NCBI GenBank assembly: GCA_050250755.1
Contig: JBFWOB010000033.1
Span: 4,818 to 68,817 of the forward strand
Source of the DNA: Ga0077555 sp050250755
GTDB lineage: Bacteria; Pseudomonadota; Alphaproteobacteria; Rhizobiales; Hyphomicrobiaceae
Direction: 5' to 3'
DNA: 64,000 nucleotides
This document shows positions 1 through 9,426 of this stretch, piece by piece. Numbering within the stretch: the stretch's first letter is position 1; the number at the start of each line of letters is the position of its first letter. The notes under the pieces were generated by a model, which worked only from the letters and a program-made list of their open reading frames with translations, was not told the origin of the DNA and did no database searches. The translations under genes were made by a program, and so were the position numbers.

Positions 1-518
1 TCCATGGCCTTGCGAACATAGCTGCGGCCGGGCCACAGGAACACGTTCTTCACGACCTGCATGGTGATCGTGCTGGCGCCCCTCGGGGACGAGCCGCCGC
101 GCGCATCCTCGATAGCCGCCTTGAGCTCGCCGAAGTCGATGCCCTGGTGCTTGCAGAACCGGGCATCCTCGGAGGCGATCACGGCTCGGATCAGCAGGGG
201 CGAAACACGGCTGAGCGGCACCCAGCTTTGAATGACGGGCTCGCCCATCAGGTGGCTGACGGCCATGGTCGGCGTCCAGGCCGGCATGTCAAAGCGGTAG
301 ACGACGATCTGAGCGAAGAAAAGGGCGGCAAGCGTGAGCAACGTAAAGCCGATGCGGCGCAGCCACCGTCGAGGCTTGCGCACCGGTATGGTTGCAGGCG
401 CAGGGCCGGTGATGATCGGCGGCCAATGCGGTGCCGTCCGCGGAGTAAATTCCGACGGCATCGTCGGCGGGCCGACGCCGTCTGAGCCATCCGGGCCAAA
501 CGGACCGCGCACCTCCAT
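1..518 (-). CDS. mtgA: Monofunctional peptidoglycan glycosyltransferase MtgA (3' end cut by window edge)
   Basis: Polymerises lipid II into glycan strands at the outer face of the inner membrane. The visible part is about 172 residues. It starts with a Pro-rich cytoplasmic stretch and a single membrane anchor near residues 55-75 (LTLLTLAALFFAQIVV-like). The GT51 region follows, with the catalytic-Glu motif IASEDARFCKHQGID and the second motif RGASTITMQVVKN. MtgA is usually about 230-270 residues and no transpeptidase domain is seen, although the missing C-terminus means a bifunctional PBP cannot be strictly excluded. I chose the ATG at 518 because GGGAGG lies a suitable distance upstream. The gene runs off the left edge, so its end was not seen. 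Confidence 0.88.
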   Translation of the reverse strand, partial: MEVRGPFGPDGSDGVGPPTMPSEFTPRTAPHWPPIITGPAPATIPVRKPRRWLRRIGFTLLTLAALFFAQIVVYRFDMPAWTPTMAVSHLMGEPVIQSWVPLSRVSPLLIRAVIASEDARFCKHQGIDFGELKAAIEDARGGSSPRGASTITMQVVKNVFLWPGRSYVRKAM

Positions 519-694
519 CAGGCGCCCTCCCGCCGCGAAAGTGCCGCGCAGGAAACCGGAGGTTGCGACGGACGATGGCGCGCAAGCAATGACATCGGAC
601 GCAACTCGAGCTTACAGACACCGGGAGGCATTCCCCCACGCGATCAGTAACATGCTGCTGAAGCCGAAGTCACGACCTCGGCCCGCTGCGTCCA

Positions 695-2293
695 CTATTT
701 GGCGGTTGAAGTCTTAATATCCACGAACCGGACGCCGGGGTTCCGCTCAATGGCCAGATCGAGATAGAAGGCCGACGGCGCCAGATAGACATGGTCGCCA
801 TCAAGGTCGATCGCGACGGACGAACGGTTTTTTGTGACAAATTTGTCGATCTCCTTCGGATCATCCGACACGATCCAGCGCAGCGTGTCGGATGGGGCGG
901 GCTCGAAGGCTGCGTTGAGGCCATATTCATTGGCGAGACGGTCCGCCAGCACGTCGAGTTGCAGCGCCCCGATGACACCCACGACCGGCGGCGAGCCATC
1001 AAGCGGCGAGAAGAGTTGGACCACCCCCTCCTCCGCCATCTCGGCCAGCGCCTCTCGCAGCTTCTTGGCCCGGATCGCATCCTCAAGCCGGACGCGCCGA
1101 AGGATTTCAGGCGCGAAGCTCGGAATGCCGACGAACGTCAGGTTCTCGCCCTCGGTCAGCGTATCGCCAATGCGGAATAGGCCCTTGTTCGGCAGGCCGA
1201 CGATGTCGCCCGCGAACGCCTCCTCGGCGAGCGAGCGGTCCTGCGCGAAAAAGAATTGAGGCGCCTGGAGCATCACCATGCGGCCGGTGCGCACGTTCTT
1301 CACCCTCATGCCGCGCGTGAGCTTGCCGGAGCACACTCGCATGAAGGCGATGCGGTCGCGGTGTGCGGGGTCCATGTTGGCCTGCACCTTGAAGACGAGA
1401 CCGGTCATGCCCGGCTCCGTCGCGACTACGTTGCGCGGCTCCGCCGGCTGACCGCGCGGCGGCGGGGCGTGCGCGATCAGCGCGTCGAGCAGATCGCGCA
1501 CGCCGAAGTTGCGTAATGCGCTTCCGAAAAACACAGGCGTCAACGTGCCCTGCCGGAATGCGTCGAGGTCGAACTGCCCGCACGCACCTTCGACGAGCCC
1601 CATTTCCTCGCGCCACTGGGCGGCCTGGTCCTCGGGCAGAAGCGTATCGATGAGCGGATCGTCCACACCCGAGACCTCGGCGCCGTCATCGCCCTGATCG
1701 AGTTGACGCACGCGGCTCGCCGTCAGATCGAACGTTCCGCGGAAATCACGCCCCCGCCCAATCGGCCAGACCATTGGCGCGGTATCGAGCGCCAGTGTTT
1801 TCTCGATCTCATCGAGAAGGTCCAGCGGCTCGCGGGTCTCCCGGTCCATCTTGTTGACAAAGGTGATGATCGGAATATCGCGCAGCCGGCAGATCTCGAA
1901 CAGCTTGCGCGTGCGCGCTTCGATACCGCGCGCAGCATCGAGCACCATGATGGCGGAATCGACGGCTGTCAGCGTTCGATAGGTATGATCCGAGAAGTCC
2001 TCGTGGCCCGGCGTATCGAGCAGATTGAAAACGGCGCCGCCGTACTCGAAGGTCATGACCGACGTCGCGACCGAAATGCCGCGTGCGCGCTCGATCGCCA
2101 TCCAGTCGGAGCGAGTGCCGCGCTTATCCTTTTTTGCCTTCACCTGCCCAGCGAGCTGGATCGCGCCACCAAACAGCAGCAGCTTTTCCGTCAACGTCGT
2201 CTTGCCGGCGTCCGGATGCGATATGATCGCAAACGTCCGCCGGCGCCGAACCTGACCGGCGAGCGATCCGCCGGTCGCGGAGTCTGCGAGCAT
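695..2293 (-). CDS. prfC: Peptide chain release factor 3
   Basis: Translational GTPase that removes RF1/RF2 from the ribosome after peptide release. The product is 532 aa, the normal RF3 length. GTPase motifs are intact: the P-loop SHPDAGKTT at about residues 25-33, RGISV at 71-75, DTPGHEDFSDHTYR from 93 and NKMD at 147-150. The C-terminal half carries the EF-Tu domain 2-like and RF3-specific regions, including GALQLDVL. The open frame extends 34 codons further upstream, but the ATG at 2293 is preferred: it has AAGGAG upstream and gives a family-length N-terminus. It stands alone, with 168 bp separating it from the small ORF downstream of scpB. RF3 versus EF-G is not in doubt, given the SHPDAGKTT and SDHTYRTL motifs. 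Confidence 0.96.
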   Translation of the reverse strand: MLADSATGGSLAGQVRRRRTFAIISHPDAGKTTLTEKLLLFGGAIQLAGQVKAKKDKRGTRSDWMAIERARGISVATSVMTFEYGGAVFNLLDTPGHEDFSDHTYRTLTAVDSAIMVLDAARGIEARTRKLFEICRLRDIPIITFVNKMDRETREPLDLLDEIEKTLALDTAPMVWPIGRGRDFRGTFDLTASRVRQLDQGDDGAEVSGVDDPLIDTLLPEDQAAQWREEMGLVEGACGQFDLDAFRQGTLTPVFFGSALRNFGVRDLLDALIAHAPPPRGQPAEPRNVVATEPGMTGLVFKVQANMDPAHRDRIAFMRVCSGKLTRGMRVKNVRTGRMVMLQAPQFFFAQDRSLAEEAFAGDIVGLPNKGLFRIGDTLTEGENLTFVGIPSFAPEILRRVRLEDAIRAKKLREALAEMAEEGVVQLFSPLDGSPPVVGVIGALQLDVLADRLANEYGLNAAFEPAPSDTLRWIVSDDPKEIDKFVTKNRSSVAIDLDGDHVYLAPSAFYLDLAIERNPGVRFVDIKTSTAK

Positions 2294-2461
2294 CTCATGT
2301 CTCCTTGGGTGGCATATCGGCAGGCGCGGGCAGAGCCTTCCCGACGCGCTGTCATTTGGGGGATGCCGCAGCCATCGGCAATACGCAATGATCAAATCAA
2401 GCGCATGCGCTCAAAAGCAGCGGCGCCGCGTTACGTTCGGATCATCTGGAAAGATGCACGC

Positions 2462-2710
2462 TCATTCCCCCTGAGGGGGAGTTAGCATAGCTTCTGGCGC
2501 CAGGCAGGCGACTGCCTCTACGGAAGAGGCCATCGGTAGGGTCTCCGATGCCAGCAAAGGGGCAAGGACACCTCCGACCACGATCAGCGCAAACGCCAAA
2601 CCGACGCGGGCCAGAATAGCGGCTGCTCCCCGAGTCAGCCACGCGCAGAAACGCCATGAAATCGCACGCGGACGCTCAACGAGCGTGAAGGGGGCTGTCT
2701 GAGCTGTCAC
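2462..2710 (-). CDS. Small single-pass membrane protein, unknown function, coupled to scpB
   Basis: An 82-aa ORF starting with GTG; the start overlaps the scpB stop codon in a GTGA arrangement, which is the main reason for accepting it. One hydrophobic segment, about residues 28-54 (AAAILARVGLAFALIVVGGV and onward), is flanked by an Arg-rich N-terminus and a soluble Ala/Pro-rich tail. I recognise no family. In many alphaproteobacteria the tatABC genes follow scpB; this ORF lacks the TatA amphipathic-helix pattern, so I do not call it TatA. It could be a fast-evolving small membrane protein or a spurious frame. Confidence 0.45.
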   Translation of the reverse strand: MTAQTAPFTLVERPRAISWRFCAWLTRGAAAILARVGLAFALIVVGGVLAPLLASETLPMASSVEAVACLAPEAMLTPPQGE

Positions 2711-3558
2711 GCCTCGGACTCCTTATCCACGTCCCCGTCGGGTGTGTCGTCTTCCGGCTCATCTTCGGCAGCGAGACCCAACTCAGCTTGCGAATCTGCT
2801 GCGTCGCCCAGCGGCAACTCGTCAGGCATCAGGGCAGCAACATCGGTCGGTTGAGGCATCTGGAAGCCGGGCGGCAATGACGAATCCAGGAGTCCCGCGC
2901 TCTTCAAATCCGCGAGCCCCGGAAGATCCTTGATCGAGTCGAGTCCGAAATGATTGAGAAATCCTTCCGTTGTGCCGAATGTCAGCGGCTTTCCCGGAGC
3001 CCGACGTCGGCCCCGCGGCCGCACCCAACCCGTTTCGAGCAAGATGTCGATCGTCCCCTTGGAGGTTTCGACGCCACGAATTTCCTCGATTTCAGCGCGC
3101 GTCACGGGCTGGTGATAGGCGACGATGGCCAGTGTCTCGAGCGCCGCGCGGGACAGACGTTTTTCCTCGAGCGCATGTTTCTCCAGCAGATAGGCAAGAT
3201 CGCTCGCGGTACGGAAGGCCCACTTGCCCGCCACGCGAACAAGGTTAACGCCGCGCCCAGCATAGAAGCCTTGCAACTCGACAAGCAGTGCTGTCACGTC
3301 GGCCCCGGCCCCCAGGTGGCGTGCAAGAAACGCCTCGTCGAGAGGCTCCGAGGCCGCGAAGAGCAGCGCCTCGACGATGCGTAACGAGTCACCACGGTCG
3401 GCGGACGGCAGCGACGCGATGTTATCGGGAAGCGTCCGCCCCTGACGCATCCGCCTGTCGGAGGACGACGTGGCCGCCGTGGCGGATTCGGCAGCGGAAC
3501 GCGCCGTCGCCTCCTCGGCGTCATGCGCGGCGCTCACATCGAGCTTCGGTGACTCCAT
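2707..3558 (-). CDS. scpB: Segregation and condensation protein B (ScpB)
   Basis: ScpB is a winged-helix partner of ScpA in the SMC condensin complex that compacts and segregates the chromosome. The product is 283 aa from the ATG at 3558, which has a GAGGGGG site just upstream; a GTG at 3597 is a possible longer start. The conserved core includes IVEALLFAASEPL, SRAALETLAIVAYHQPVTRAEIEEIRGV and WVRPRGRRRAPGKPLTFGTT, the usual ScpB signature. The first 50 residues and the Asp/Glu-rich last 70 are variable and look disordered. It lies 79 bp downstream of scpA on the same strand, and its stop overlaps the next small ORF. Confidence 0.95.
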   Translation of the reverse strand: MESPKLDVSAAHDAEEATARSAAESATAATSSSDRRMRQGRTLPDNIASLPSADRGDSLRIVEALLFAASEPLDEAFLARHLGAGADVTALLVELQGFYAGRGVNLVRVAGKWAFRTASDLAYLLEKHALEEKRLSRAALETLAIVAYHQPVTRAEIEEIRGVETSKGTIDILLETGWVRPRGRRRAPGKPLTFGTTEGFLNHFGLDSIKDLPGLADLKSAGLLDSSLPPGFQMPQPTDVAALMPDELPLGDAADSQAELGLAAEDEPEDDTPDGDVDKESEA

Positions 3559-3637
3559 GCCCGGCCCCCTCTTCCGTGGTGCCTTAGTCACTCGCACGCT
3601 CCGTCACGCAATACGGTCCTCTCATTCACCAATACCG

Positions 3638-4504
3638 CTAACGTCCGCCCGGCCGCTCTACGGCGTCCGTTCGACTGCGCATCTCGATCGGCGCGAACGG
3701 CATGTCCTGGCGGATCTCGATCAAGCCTTCGCGAGCCATTTCCAGCGTCGCGCCGAACGAGCTAGCGAGCGCCGTCCGGCTGAGTTCTGGTGTCGGTAGG
3801 AACTGCTCGATGAAGAGGTCAAGCTGCACCCAACTCCCCGACGAGAGCCCGACGAGGCGCTCGAGACGCTGGCGCGCATCCTTGATCGACCACACGACCC
3901 GACGCCTCACCACATGAGCGCGCTTCACCGTCGTGCGCTTCCTCTGATCGGCATACGCCCTGAGCAGATCGTAGATGTCTGCCGTGTATTGGCGCTCGCG
4001 GATCGTCCGCATACCTTCCGGCATGCCACGCGCGAACACGTCCCGGCCGAGCCGCTGCCGCGTGAACAACTGCGATGCGGCCTGACGCATCGCCGCGAGC
4101 CGCTGCAGGCGGAAATGCAGCCGCGCCGCCAACTCCTCGGCGCTCGTCTCATCTTCCTGTTTCTCTTCACGCGGGAGCAACAGCCGCGACTTCAGGAAGG
4201 CAAGCCAAGCCGCCATGACCAAATAGTCGGCTGCAAGCTCGAGCCGAAGCTGCTTCGCCTCGGTCATGAAGGCCAGATACTGATCAACAAGTTGAAGAAC
4301 GGAGATCTGCGCCAGATCGACCTTTTGCGTCCGCGCCAGTGCGAGCAGCAGATCGAGAGGGCCCTCGAACCCGGCGATATCGACAACCAGAATTTCGCCC
4401 GGTGCCCGTTCGTCTTCCGACCAGGGATCGACAAGGTAACGCGCCATTATCGGCTCGCTCGGACGAGCCGTCCCCAATGGCTGACGTGTGTCGTCACCGC
4501 TCAT
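3638..4504 (-). CDS. scpA: Segregation and condensation protein A (ScpA)
   Basis: ScpA is the kleisin subunit that bridges SMC heads together with ScpB. The product is 288 aa from the ATG at 4504 (a TTG eleven codons upstream is an alternative). The N-terminal kleisin signature FEGPLDLLLALARTQKVDLAQISVLQ is clear, followed by YLVMAAWLAFLKSRLLLP. An acidic/basic linker comes next, and the C-terminal winged helix is around ASSFGATLEMAREGLIEIRQ. The order nagZ-scpA-scpB is typical of alphaproteobacteria and supports the call. Confidence 0.95.
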   Translation of the reverse strand: MSGDDTRQPLGTARPSEPIMARYLVDPWSEDERAPGEILVVDIAGFEGPLDLLLALARTQKVDLAQISVLQLVDQYLAFMTEAKQLRLELAADYLVMAAWLAFLKSRLLLPREEKQEDETSAEELAARLHFRLQRLAAMRQAASQLFTRQRLGRDVFARGMPEGMRTIRERQYTADIYDLLRAYADQRKRTTVKRAHVVRRRVVWSIKDARQRLERLVGLSSGSWVQLDLFIEQFLPTPELSRTALASSFGATLEMAREGLIEIRQDMPFAPIEMRSRTDAVERPGGR

Positions 4505-4580
4505 GCGGCCCCGCTGGAAAACGTGCGAATTGGCCAAGCCCTGGATCGGATTGGTCTTTCGCCGGTAATACTACACTGAT

Positions 4581-5597
4581 TCAGGCGACGCGAGCGACCA
4601 GGGACGCGAGGATGGCACCGGCAGCCTCTGCGTCGAAGGGTTGAGGGCGCTGCTCGATCACCGCCACTGCCCTCTCGAACCGCGCCAGGGAGGGTCCTTC
4701 CAGTCTTGGCGCTGCCTCGGCGACGGCGATCATTTCGTCGAGGTTGCCGCTGCAATGGAGGGCGAGGTCGGTGCCGGCTTCGATCACGGCCCGGGTCCGT
4801 TCGGAAAAGGGGCCCGATAGCGCACGCATGCCGAGGTCATCGCTCATCAGCAGGCCGTCGAAGCCGCAATGGCCGCGGATGATCTCGGTCGTGACGAGGC
4901 GTGACGTACTGGCTGGCGCTGACGCATCCAGCGCTTGGAACACGACATGCGCCGTCATGGCTGCAGGCAGATCCGCGAGCGCCCTGAACGGTACGAAATC
5001 GGTGGCCTCAAGCTCTGCGCGCGTTGCAGAGACGACCGGAAGCGCCAAGTGGCTGTCGGCCGTCGCGCGTCCATGTCCGGGAATGTGCTTGAAGACCGGC
5101 AAGATGCCACCGGCCATCAGTCCTTCAGCGAACGCGCGGCCGAGGGTGATGACTGTCTCCGCGTCGACGCCAAAGGCCCGATTGCCAATAATGTCGTGCG
5201 AGCCCTGCACCGGCAAATCAACGACGGGTGCGCAGTCTGTGTCGATCGCGAATTCGCGCAACTCGTCGGCAAGGAGACGTGCGACCGCTCGTGCGGCTGT
5301 CGCCGCCGCTGTGTTGTCGCCCGGAAAGTGCGCCGCATAGGCCGCTGCGGGAGGAAGCTTTGCCGCGAGTGGTGGTTTCAGTCGCTGGACGCGGCCGCCT
5401 TCCTGATCGACCAGTATCAAGACACGGCCGCTGCCGCCGGCGGTTTTGAAGGCCGCCACGAGATCGCGCACCTGCTCTCGCGATACAATATTGCGGGCGA
5501 ACAGAATGAGCCCGGCTGGCCGGGAGGACGCGATCAAGTCACGCTCCGCCGCCGTCAATGTGGGGCCGGCGACACCAATGATGAAGGCTCTACGCAT
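4581..5597 (-). CDS. nagZ: Beta-N-acetylhexosaminidase NagZ (GH3)
   Basis: Cytoplasmic enzyme that removes GlcNAc from GlcNAc-anhydroMurNAc peptides during cell-wall recycling. The product is 338 aa, normal for NagZ. It has VDQEGGRVQRL at about residues 63-73, the flexible-loop motif KHIPGHGRATADSH at 170-183 (the Asp/His pair acting as general acid/base) and SDDLGM at 252-257 holding the catalytic Asp nucleophile. There is no signal peptide, which fits the cytoplasmic location. It sits between the SPOR-protein gene and scpA, in the same direction as both. A GAGGAC ribosome site precedes the ATG. Confidence 0.96.
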   Translation of the reverse strand: MRRAFIIGVAGPTLTAAERDLIASSRPAGLILFARNIVSREQVRDLVAAFKTAGGSGRVLILVDQEGGRVQRLKPPLAAKLPPAAAYAAHFPGDNTAAATAARAVARLLADELREFAIDTDCAPVVDLPVQGSHDIIGNRAFGVDAETVITLGRAFAEGLMAGGILPVFKHIPGHGRATADSHLALPVVSATRAELEATDFVPFRALADLPAAMTAHVVFQALDASAPASTSRLVTTEIIRGHCGFDGLLMSDDLGMRALSGPFSERTRAVIEAGTDLALHCSGNLDEMIAVAEAAPRLEGPSLARFERAVAVIEQRPQPFDAEAAGAILASLVARVA

Positions 5598-5667
5598 CCA
5601 GCGGGCGGGTCCTCAGTGATCGTTCCGCGTCGCATGGCGACGCGGCGGCCGCATCTCGCACGACGCC

Positions 5668-7545
5668 TCAGTACGCGACCGGCCAGCAGTCCTTCATGCC
5701 GCGCGCCTTCAACTTGACGCAGATACTGCGCGCTGCTTCGCGTGAGCCCGGAGGCCCGCCGATCAGTCGATACCAGGTGCCCTTGTCGCCAAGATTGGCC
5801 TCGCGCACGTCCGGCGTCACACTGCCGAGTATCTCCGGATACTGCGAATGCAGATCCGCAAAGGTGTTGAGCGCTTCCTGGCGCGATCGCTTCGAAGCGA
5901 GCACCGCGACGAAGCCGCTCTTGCTTACGGCGTGAGTGGGCGTGCGTCGCGGGGCTTCAATCCCTGCCGCTCCGACTCCGCTCGCTGCCGTACGATGGGC
6001 AACAACATCGTCACGCTCGGCCACGCGTGGCTTGCGTACCGGCGGTGGCGGCGCAGGCCGCTCGACGGCTGCCGTTACCGGCGGAGGCGCATTGGTCACC
6101 TTCGGCAGCGGGAGATCCGCTACGCGCGGTGGCGTCCGAACGACGGGTGGTGGAGGTGGTGGTAGGCGCGACGCTTGCGTCTGGGGCGGCGCTTCGGTGG
6201 GGCCTTGGCCAACACCCGGACGCAACCGCGGCGGGACAGGCGGCGGGCCGAACCCATCAAGGACCAAGCCGGGCACGCCGGAGGTGTCAGATGGTGCAAC
6301 CGAATCGTTCGACGACTGTGGCGTCAGCGAACCATCGCGATTGACGACGATCGGAATGGTCGAAACTTTTTTTGCCGATCCGTCGACGTCGCTTTGCCGC
6401 GACTCGCTCGATGCGACGCTTGCGCGATTGAGAAATGCGCTGTCGCTGTGCTCGATCGTTTTTCCGCCTGGATCCTGCGGCCGCACCTTCTCGGGTGTGG
6501 TCTGGCGCTTGATTTCCGCGATCTTGGCCGAGTGTCCGCCCCCGCCAAGGTGCTTGTAGGCGAAGGCTAAGCCACCGCCGACGACGATCGCTCCGATCAG
6601 CATGCCAATGACGAGTACGACGCTGGGGCCACGGCGTGGCTCCTCGGGCATGTCGTATTCATCACTCTCCAGGCCCGCGTCATGGTTCGGGTTATCGTGT
6701 TCATAGCCTGGATCGAGCTGATAATGCTGCTGGTACTGTGCCGGCGCATTCGGATCGTAATGCTGACCCTGCGGATGCAGGCCCTCCGATCCCCAATGCT
6801 CGTGTCCAGGGGCACGATCCCACTGCTGATCGTGCGCACCAGGTGCCGGGCTTCCCCACTCCGGCTGGGCATGCGGATCATGCAATGCGGGCTGATTTTG
6901 ATACCCTTGCGGAATCTGGCCCGGATGGTAGTTGGAGAGATCCCACGACTGCGGGTCTCCTCGCCCATCAAAATGTCCCGAGTGCGCATCCTGCCGGTGC
7001 CCCTGGCTCGCATGCCCGGGAGGTGCTCCATAGCCCTGGTTCGGATCAAAACCTTGCGGCATGTCGAACTGAGGCTGTGCGCGGCGTGGATTGAACGGGT
7101 CTTGCACGTGGTCATATCCGCCGGCCGGAAGCTGGTGCGGATCGAAGGGCGCTGGATAGTCCTGAGCGTGCGGCACCGGCGCGAAGCGCTCGAAGTGAGG
7201 TTCGAACTGGCCTTGGGGGCGCGGCGCAGCGTCAGCGTATGGCGGCTCGAATGGATTGCGGTTCTGTGGCGCGTTCGACTCCGGAAAGTGCGGCTGACCA
7301 TATCCGCCCTGCTGGGGCTGATGGCCGAACGGGTCGGTGTCAAACGGCGACGGCTGGCCATAGTCAGGCGAAGGCTGCTGATAGCCCTGCTGCGGATGCG
7401 ATTGCGGGTAGCCCTGTTGTGCAAGTTGCGCCTGCTGATGACGCCACCGCTCGAGCTCAAGGGCGCGGGCCTGCTCTTCGCTCTCAGCCGGCCAATGTGG
7501 TGGCGTACCACCTCGTTGTGCAGGAGAGCCGTTAGACCCAGCCAT
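5668..7545 (-). CDS. SPOR-domain membrane protein with long Pro/Gln/Gly-rich cytoplasmic region
   Basis: Probable cell-division or cell-wall protein. SPOR domains bind denuded peptidoglycan strands at the septum. The 625-aa product has about 300 residues of low-complexity sequence rich in Q, P, G, H and Y, with recurrent QGY/GYxQP units, then an acidic patch. One membrane segment follows at about 307-330 (VVLVIGMLIGAIVVGGG), then a Pro-rich periplasmic linker. The C-terminal SPOR domain (about 548-625) contains SGFVAVLASKRSRQEALNTF and GTWYRLIGGPPGSREAARSIC. It lies between argS and nagZ, where alphaproteobacteria commonly carry a SPOR protein. An AGGGGA site precedes the ATG. The N-terminal half is unusually long for this family. 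Confidence 0.88.
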   Translation of the reverse strand: MAGSNGSPAQRGGTPPHWPAESEEQARALELERWRHQQAQLAQQGYPQSHPQQGYQQPSPDYGQPSPFDTDPFGHQPQQGGYGQPHFPESNAPQNRNPFEPPYADAAPRPQGQFEPHFERFAPVPHAQDYPAPFDPHQLPAGGYDHVQDPFNPRRAQPQFDMPQGFDPNQGYGAPPGHASQGHRQDAHSGHFDGRGDPQSWDLSNYHPGQIPQGYQNQPALHDPHAQPEWGSPAPGAHDQQWDRAPGHEHWGSEGLHPQGQHYDPNAPAQYQQHYQLDPGYEHDNPNHDAGLESDEYDMPEEPRRGPSVVLVIGMLIGAIVVGGGLAFAYKHLGGGGHSAKIAEIKRQTTPEKVRPQDPGGKTIEHSDSAFLNRASVASSESRQSDVDGSAKKVSTIPIVVNRDGSLTPQSSNDSVAPSDTSGVPGLVLDGFGPPPVPPRLRPGVGQGPTEAPPQTQASRLPPPPPPVVRTPPRVADLPLPKVTNAPPPVTAAVERPAPPPPVRKPRVAERDDVVAHRTAASGVGAAGIEAPRRTPTHAVSKSGFVAVLASKRSRQEALNTFADLHSQYPEILGSVTPDVREANLGDKGTWYRLIGGPPGSREAARSICVKLKARGMKDCWPVAY

Positions 7546-7591
7546 TTGCCTATCCCCTTACCAGTGTGCGCACCGCCGATTCGTTTCGTGA

Positions 7592-9352
7592 TTATCGCAT
7601 CTCGTACGGTGCATCGACGCCCAGGAGATCAAGCCCGGAGGCAATCACCTGTGCACAAGCTTGGACCATGGCTAGCCGCGCCAAGGTAAGTCCTGGATTT
7701 TCCGAACGGATAAAGCGCAAATGTGGCGAATCGGTGCCTCGGGTCCAGTGGCTATGGAACAGGGATGCGAGGTCGTACAAGTAGAACGCAATACGGTGCG
7801 GCTCGTGCGCACGCGCGGCCCCGGCGACGATCCGCGGCCACAGCGCCATGCGCTTCAGGATCTCCAGTTCGCCCTCGTCCTCAATGAGTGAGAGATCGGC
7901 CTTGGCCAGCGCCGTGGCGCTGACATCGAGATCAGGCATCGCCTCCCGCGCGTTCCGGAAGACCGAATGCGACCGGGCGTGCGCGTACTGCACGTAGAAG
8001 ACCGGATTGTCCTTCGATTGCTCGAGCACCTTCGCCAGATCGAAATCGAGTGTTGCGTCGTTCTTCCGGTAAAGCATCATGAACCGCACCGGATCGCGGC
8101 CAACCTCGTCCACCACCTCGCGTAATGTCACGAAGGTGCCAGCCCGCTTGGACATCTTCACCGGCTCGCCGTTCCGCAGAAGGCGCACGAGCTGGCAGAC
8201 TTTCACATCAAGCTTGGCCTCGCCGTCAGACAAGGCGCTGACCACCGCTTTCAGCCGCTTGAGATAACCCGAATGATCGGCGCCAAGAACGTCGATCAAA
8301 TGCTTGAACCCGCGCCGCAGTTTGTCGCGGTGATACGCCATATCGGCGGCGAAATAGGTGTAGGTGCCGTCGGATTTGACGAGTGCGCGGTCGACGTCGT
8401 CGCCGAACTGTGTCGCCCGGAACAATGTCTGCTCGCGATCTTCCCAGTCGTCCGCGTCGTGCCCTTTCGGCTTCTCGAGCCTGCCTTGGAACACGAGGCC
8501 CTTCTTGCGCAGCTCTTCGATCGTGTCAGCGACCGCATCATCGTTGCCGCGCAACAGCTCACGCTCCGAGAAGAACACGTCGTGCTTGATGTTCAACGCT
8601 GCCAGATCATCTTTGATCATGCCGAGCATGGCGTCCGTGGAAAACGCCCTGATGAACGGCAGCCACGTCTCCTCCTGCAAAGAGAGGAAAACCGTGTCGT
8701 GCTCCATCGCGAGCTTGCTTGCGACGGGGATCAGGTAGTCGCCGGGGTAAAGGCCCTCGGGAATGTCGCCGATGTCCTCGCCCATGACCTCGAGATAGCG
8801 CAGGTACGTCGAGCGGGCGAGTACGTCGACCTGGGCTCCGGCGTCGTTGATGTAGTATTCGCGCGTCACCTTCCAGCCGGCAAAGGCCAGCAGGTTCGCT
8901 AATGCGTCCCCGAACACCGCGCCGCGGCAATGTCCGACGTGCATTGGTCCAGTGGGGTTGGCGGAAACGTACTCGACGTTGATCGCCTCGCCCCTCCCGA
9001 CATTGGCGCGTCCATAGTCCTTGCCGGCCGCCAGAACGTCTGCCACGACCTGCTGCCATGCCGTGGGTTGCAGGCGCAAATTGAGAAACCCCGGCCCTGC
9101 CACCTCTGCCGAAGCGATCAGCGGATCCTTCTCGATGATCGCCTTCAGTGCCTCTGCGATTTCGCGAGGCTTCTTGCGTGCCGCCTTTGCGAGCACCATT
9201 GCCGCGTTGGAGGCGAGATCGCCATGTGCCGCATCGCGAGTCGCCTCGAGATCCACATTGCTGATGTCGATCTCTGCCGGCAGCGTGCCGTCGGTTTTCA
9301 AAGTCTCGAGAGCGGCCGCGATCCGCTTCTCGATCGTCGCCAGGGCGTTCAT
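7592..9352 (-). CDS. argS: Arginyl-tRNA synthetase
   Basis: Class I aminoacyl-tRNA synthetase that charges tRNA-Arg. The product is 586 aa, typical length. An N-terminal additional domain is followed by the HIGH-type motif in SANPTGPMHVGHCRGAVFGD (HVGH at 138-141). The KMSKRAGTFV signature and an anticodon-binding DALR domain follow. The C-terminus is the usual hydrophobic PYEMR. A GAGGAA ribosome site precedes the ATG. It is followed on the same strand by the SPOR-domain gene, 46 bp downstream. Confidence 0.97.
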   Translation of the reverse strand: MNALATIEKRIAAALETLKTDGTLPAEIDISNVDLEATRDAAHGDLASNAAMVLAKAARKKPREIAEALKAIIEKDPLIASAEVAGPGFLNLRLQPTAWQQVVADVLAAGKDYGRANVGRGEAINVEYVSANPTGPMHVGHCRGAVFGDALANLLAFAGWKVTREYYINDAGAQVDVLARSTYLRYLEVMGEDIGDIPEGLYPGDYLIPVASKLAMEHDTVFLSLQEETWLPFIRAFSTDAMLGMIKDDLAALNIKHDVFFSERELLRGNDDAVADTIEELRKKGLVFQGRLEKPKGHDADDWEDREQTLFRATQFGDDVDRALVKSDGTYTYFAADMAYHRDKLRRGFKHLIDVLGADHSGYLKRLKAVVSALSDGEAKLDVKVCQLVRLLRNGEPVKMSKRAGTFVTLREVVDEVGRDPVRFMMLYRKNDATLDFDLAKVLEQSKDNPVFYVQYAHARSHSVFRNAREAMPDLDVSATALAKADLSLIEDEGELEILKRMALWPRIVAGAARAHEPHRIAFYLYDLASLFHSHWTRGTDSPHLRFIRSENPGLTLARLAMVQACAQVIASGLDLLGVDAPYEMR

Positions 9353-9426
9353 GCGATTCCTCAGGGGCAGGCGGCCGACAAGGCCCGGCTGGAGCCTCTC
9401 TTCGGCGCGACAATATCTCAGGCGGC

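Noticed and set aside
2462..2710. Reading the small ORF after scpB as TatA
   Set aside because: tatA often follows scpB in alphaproteobacteria, but this protein lacks the TatA FG motif and the amphipathic helix after the membrane segment.
6682..7689. A 335-codon plus-strand frame opposite the SPOR-protein gene, rich in Leu, Arg and Val
   Set aside because: It looks membrane-like only because it is the complement of Q/P/H-rich codons; there is no family match, and the minus-strand gene has TM and SPOR domains.
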